Source: Streptomyces rugosispiralis
GTDB lineage: Bacteria > Actinomycetota > Actinomycetes > Streptomycetales > Streptomycetaceae
Assembly: GCF_024505145.1 (NCBI RefSeq)
Contig: NZ_JANIAA010000022.1
Location: 86,861 to 150,860 of the forward strand
Reading direction: 5' to 3'
Length of the DNA stretch: 64,000 bases
Part shown: positions 62,052-64,000 of the stretch, one piece after another
How positions within the stretch are numbered: the stretch's first letter is position 1
Layout: each line of letters opens with the position of its first letter
Program-made: the position numbers and the translations under genes
The notes under the pieces: generated by a model
Told to the model about the DNA's origin: nothing
The model's input: the letters and a program-made list of their open reading frames with translations, nothing else
The model's database searches: none

Positions 62052-62099
62052 CGGTGGAGGGTGCGGGGTGGTGTGAGGAGGGTTACAGCCCGGCGCCGG

Positions 62100-62387
62100 T
62101 CAGACGCCGTCCTCCTGGCTCTGGTTCGCCGCCAGCCGCTCCTTGGCGCGGTCCACCTTCTCGGCGACCTCGACGGCCAAGGCGTCCCGCTGCTTGCGCA
62201 GCACGATCCAGCTGAGCGGCGCGGAGATGACCAGCGCGAGCAGCATCACCCAGAAGAGATTGGAGCTGCCGAGACCGGAGGGCAGCACCCGGAAGTAGAC
62301 CAGGCCCCAGATGACCAGGAACGAGCCGACGAAGATTCCCAGGCGCATGAGGGTGTAGCGGAACGCGGCGCTCGGCGTGAAGGACAC
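62100..62387 (-). CDS. DUF4229 two-helix membrane protein
   Basis: 95 residues. It has FTPSAAFRYTLMRLGIFVGSF (first helix), then a second helix WVMLLALVISAPLSWIVL, and a basic/acidic tail. The family is actinobacterial and of unknown function. A GTG at 62387 has GAGAGAGGACGAG upstream. An in-frame start at 62528 would add a Pro-Ala-Glu repeat region with no ribosome site and is not preferred. Confidence 0.85.
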   Translation of the reverse strand: MSFTPSAAFRYTLMRLGIFVGSFLVIWGLVYFRVLPSGLGSSNLFWVMLLALVISAPLSWIVLRKQRDALAVEVAEKVDRAKERLAANQSQEDGV

Positions 62388-62394
62388 GACTCGT

Positions 62395-62470
62395 CCTCTC
62401 TCTCCTGGGAGTTCTCCTGGGAGCTCTGCGGGGAGTTCTGTGGGGAGTTCTGCTGGGGAGTTCTGCTGGG
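62395..62470. repeat. GGGAGTTCTCCT-type tandem repeat upstream of the DUF4229 gene
   Basis: Units of 12-15 bp built on GGGGAGTTCTG recur five or six times. If translated as an N-terminal extension, they give a repeating Glu-Leu-Pro peptide. They end just before the ribosome site. Confidence 0.85.
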
Positions 62471-62541
62471 GGTCTTCCGGGGCTTCCGAAGGCTTCCGCC
62501 GGAAGAACCTGTCCTCCCAGTGAACCACGGCCGGTTTCTGA

Positions 62542-63066
62542 TCAATTCAGCGGCAGCCACATAGTGATGTCGTCCCGGAAGTCGTCGTCCGCGACCTTGA
62601 TCGCGCCGGGCACCCGCCCGACCTCCTTGTAGCCGCACCGCTCATAGAAGAGGTCCGCCCCGGTGCCGCCCCGGCAGGTGAGCCGTATGCCCCGGATGCC
62701 GTCCATATCGCGTGCGGCGTCCTCGGCGGCGGCCATAAGGGCGCGGCCGTATCCCTTGCCCTGGTGGGAGGGGTGCACCATCACGGTGTAGAGCCAGCAC
62801 CAGTGGCGCATCAGCCGGTGGGTGTTGAAGGTGAAGAAGGCGGTGGCAGCCACCGCGCCGTCCTCGTCGCGGCCCAGGAGCAGACGGGTCCGGCCCTCCG
62901 TCATCGCGGCCAGGTGCTTGAGCAGCTCGGAGCGTATGTCGTCCTTGGCCACGGGCGGTACGAAGCCGACGGCGCCCCCCGCGTTCGATACGTCGGCCCA
63001 GAGGGAGCAGACGGAGTCGAGCAGTTCGGGGGTGGTCTCGGGGTCAAGTTCACAACGCAGGGGCAT
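62542..63066 (-). CDS. GNAT-family N-acetyltransferase
   Basis: 174 residues. The acetyl-CoA-binding motif is HPSHQGKGYGRALM at about 95-108, preceded by CWLYTVMV and followed by GIRLTCRGGTGADLFYERCGYKEVG, the classic C-terminal half. The acceptor is unknown. It is transcribed in the same direction as the DUF4229 gene 150 bases downstream. Confidence 0.92.
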   Translation of the reverse strand: MPLRCELDPETTPELLDSVCSLWADVSNAGGAVGFVPPVAKDDIRSELLKHLAAMTEGRTRLLLGRDEDGAVAATAFFTFNTHRLMRHWCWLYTVMVHPSHQGKGYGRALMAAAEDAARDMDGIRGIRLTCRGGTGADLFYERCGYKEVGRVPGAIKVADDDFRDDITMWLPLN

Positions 63067-63189
63067 GCGATCGACGATACCCAGGGGGTCTGTCAGCGCC
63101 CCCGCTCCCCCGTGCCCCGGGCCGCGTGCCCCGGGCCCGTAGGCGACCGCGTCCGGGCGGCCTCGTACACGACCGCGGTCCGGGCCGGC

Positions 63190-63849
63190 TCAGCCCAGCG
63201 CCTCCGCCGCGACCCTCAGATCGGCCACCAGCCCCTCGTACACCGCCTCCCGGTCATCGGCCCGCAGCACCGCGGAGGGGTGGATCGTGGGGACGATCAG
63301 GGCGCCGCGCGCCGGTCCCGACGGATCGCCCTCAAGCCGCGTCCCACGCTGCTCGGTCACCCGGAACGACGAGCCCAGCAGCGCCTTCCCCGCCGTGGCG
63401 CCGAGCGCCACGACCACCTCGGGCCCGATCAGCTCCAGCTCGGCCTCCAGCCAGGGCCCGCAGGCGGAGAGCTCGCGCAGGCTCGGCGGCTTGTGGATGC
63501 GCCGCTTGCCGCGCTCGGGGACGTGGGTGAACTTGAAGTGCTTGACCGCGTTGGTGATGTATGTCTCATTCGGGTCGATACCGGCCTCGTCCAGGGCCCG
63601 GCCGAGGACCTTGCCCGCCGGGCCCACGAAGGGCCTGCCCTGCCGGTCCTCCTGGTCGCCCGGCTGCTCGCCGACGAGCACGACCCGGGCGTCCGGGTCC
63701 CCGGCGCCGAAGACGGTCTGCGTGGTGTCGCGGTGCAGCGGGCAGCCGTGGCATCCGGCCGCCGCCTCCCGGAGCGCGTCCAGGTCGGCGCCCCGCGGGA
63801 CGAAGGGGGCGGCGGTGTACGCGTCCTCGGGACTCTTCGTACCGGCCAT
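63190..63849 (-). CDS. udgX: UdgX-family uracil-DNA-binding glycosylase
   Basis: 219 residues. The family-4-like glycosylase core has GEQPGDQEDRQGRPFVGPAG and the UdgX-specific insert with KRRIH at residues 115-119, the loop whose His forms a covalent bond to the abasic sugar in the mycobacterial enzyme. HPSAVLRA closes the active site. Cysteines for the [4Fe-4S] cluster are visible at Cys33, Cys36 and Cys129; a fourth Cys is not seen, so a different ligand is inferred. The ATG at 63849 begins MAGTKSPED. It excises or caps uracil in DNA. Confidence 0.93.
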   Translation of the reverse strand: MAGTKSPEDAYTAAPFVPRGADLDALREAAAGCHGCPLHRDTTQTVFGAGDPDARVVLVGEQPGDQEDRQGRPFVGPAGKVLGRALDEAGIDPNETYITNAVKHFKFTHVPERGKRRIHKPPSLRELSACGPWLEAELELIGPEVVVALGATAGKALLGSSFRVTEQRGTRLEGDPSGPARGALIVPTIHPSAVLRADDREAVYEGLVADLRVAAEALG

Positions 63850-64000
63850 GGCCCCCGAGTGCCCCGCTCGGCGGCCGTCAGACAGCGGCCGCCGGGCGGA
63901 GGGCGGTACGGGTCACACCGGCGACACGGATCACACCGGCGGTACGCCCGTGATACGGGCCACACCCGCCGCACCGATCGCACCTGACGGACGGATCACA

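Overview
The window is about 71-74% GC, with nearly all codons ending in G or C, GTG/TTG starts, strong GGAGG-type ribosome binding sites and many 4-bp ATGA/GTGA stop-start overlaps. It carries a NarL-type two-component system with two sensors, KorAB, futalosine-route menaquinone genes, NlpC/P60 and SGAP-type secreted enzymes, and UdgX. All of this points to a Streptomyces chromosome, in the conserved core. The species cannot be told from the sequence alone.

Layout. 1-7676 (minus): a second, partial complex I operon nuoA2-B2-C2-H2-I2-J2-K2-L2-M2 that runs off the left edge. It has no nuoD, E, F or G. 7857-11635 (plus): two tandem, partly near-identical sensor kinases and one LuxR/NarL response regulator. 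11887-14914: korA-korB (2-oxoglutarate:ferredoxin oxidoreductase). 15021-20450 (plus): an APC-type permease with a repeat tail, an NmrA-like reductase, a RarD/EamA transporter and a secreted M28 aminopeptidase. 20584-23827 (minus): a LolA-like protein plus an ABC ATPase/permease pair. 24048-25058 (minus): a polyprenyl diphosphate synthase. 25392-27995: gene remnants around fumarylacetoacetase and a small lipoprotein. 28296-44433 (minus): the complete 14-gene nuoA-N operon, preceded by a Rex-type operator. 45146-54563: an NlpC/P60 hydrolase, CBS and VOC proteins, then a menaquinone block (MenJ-like reductase, menG, mqnC with a coupled amidohydrolase-like gene, a Ser/Thr kinase, mqnA). 54866-64000: a cold-shock protein, cupin, AraC-type regulator, lipase, TetR, esterase, a DAACS symporter with a cysteine-rich leader ORF, DUF4229, GNAT and UdgX.

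How it fits together. The theme is the low-potential end of the respiratory chain. MqnA, MqnC, MenG, the polyprenyl synthase and the MenJ-like reductase make and tailor menaquinone, the electron acceptor of complex I. nuoA-N encodes the full NADH-using enzyme, probably repressed by Rex when NADH is low. The second cluster lacks the NADH-oxidising module and lies beside KorAB, which makes reduced ferredoxin. A ferredoxin-fed or subunit-sharing complex is the simplest inference, and the sensor pair between them may control it.

Two further signals stand out. A 34-codon leader ORF ending in a cysteine-rich stretch precedes the symporter and looks like a cysteine-sensing attenuator. Short tandem repeats are unusually common and often sit at gene 3' ends: stop-codon duplications after a kinase, the regulator, menG and the ABC permease, plus in-frame repeat tails in NuoC2, the permease, the Ser/Thr kinase and a lipoprotein.
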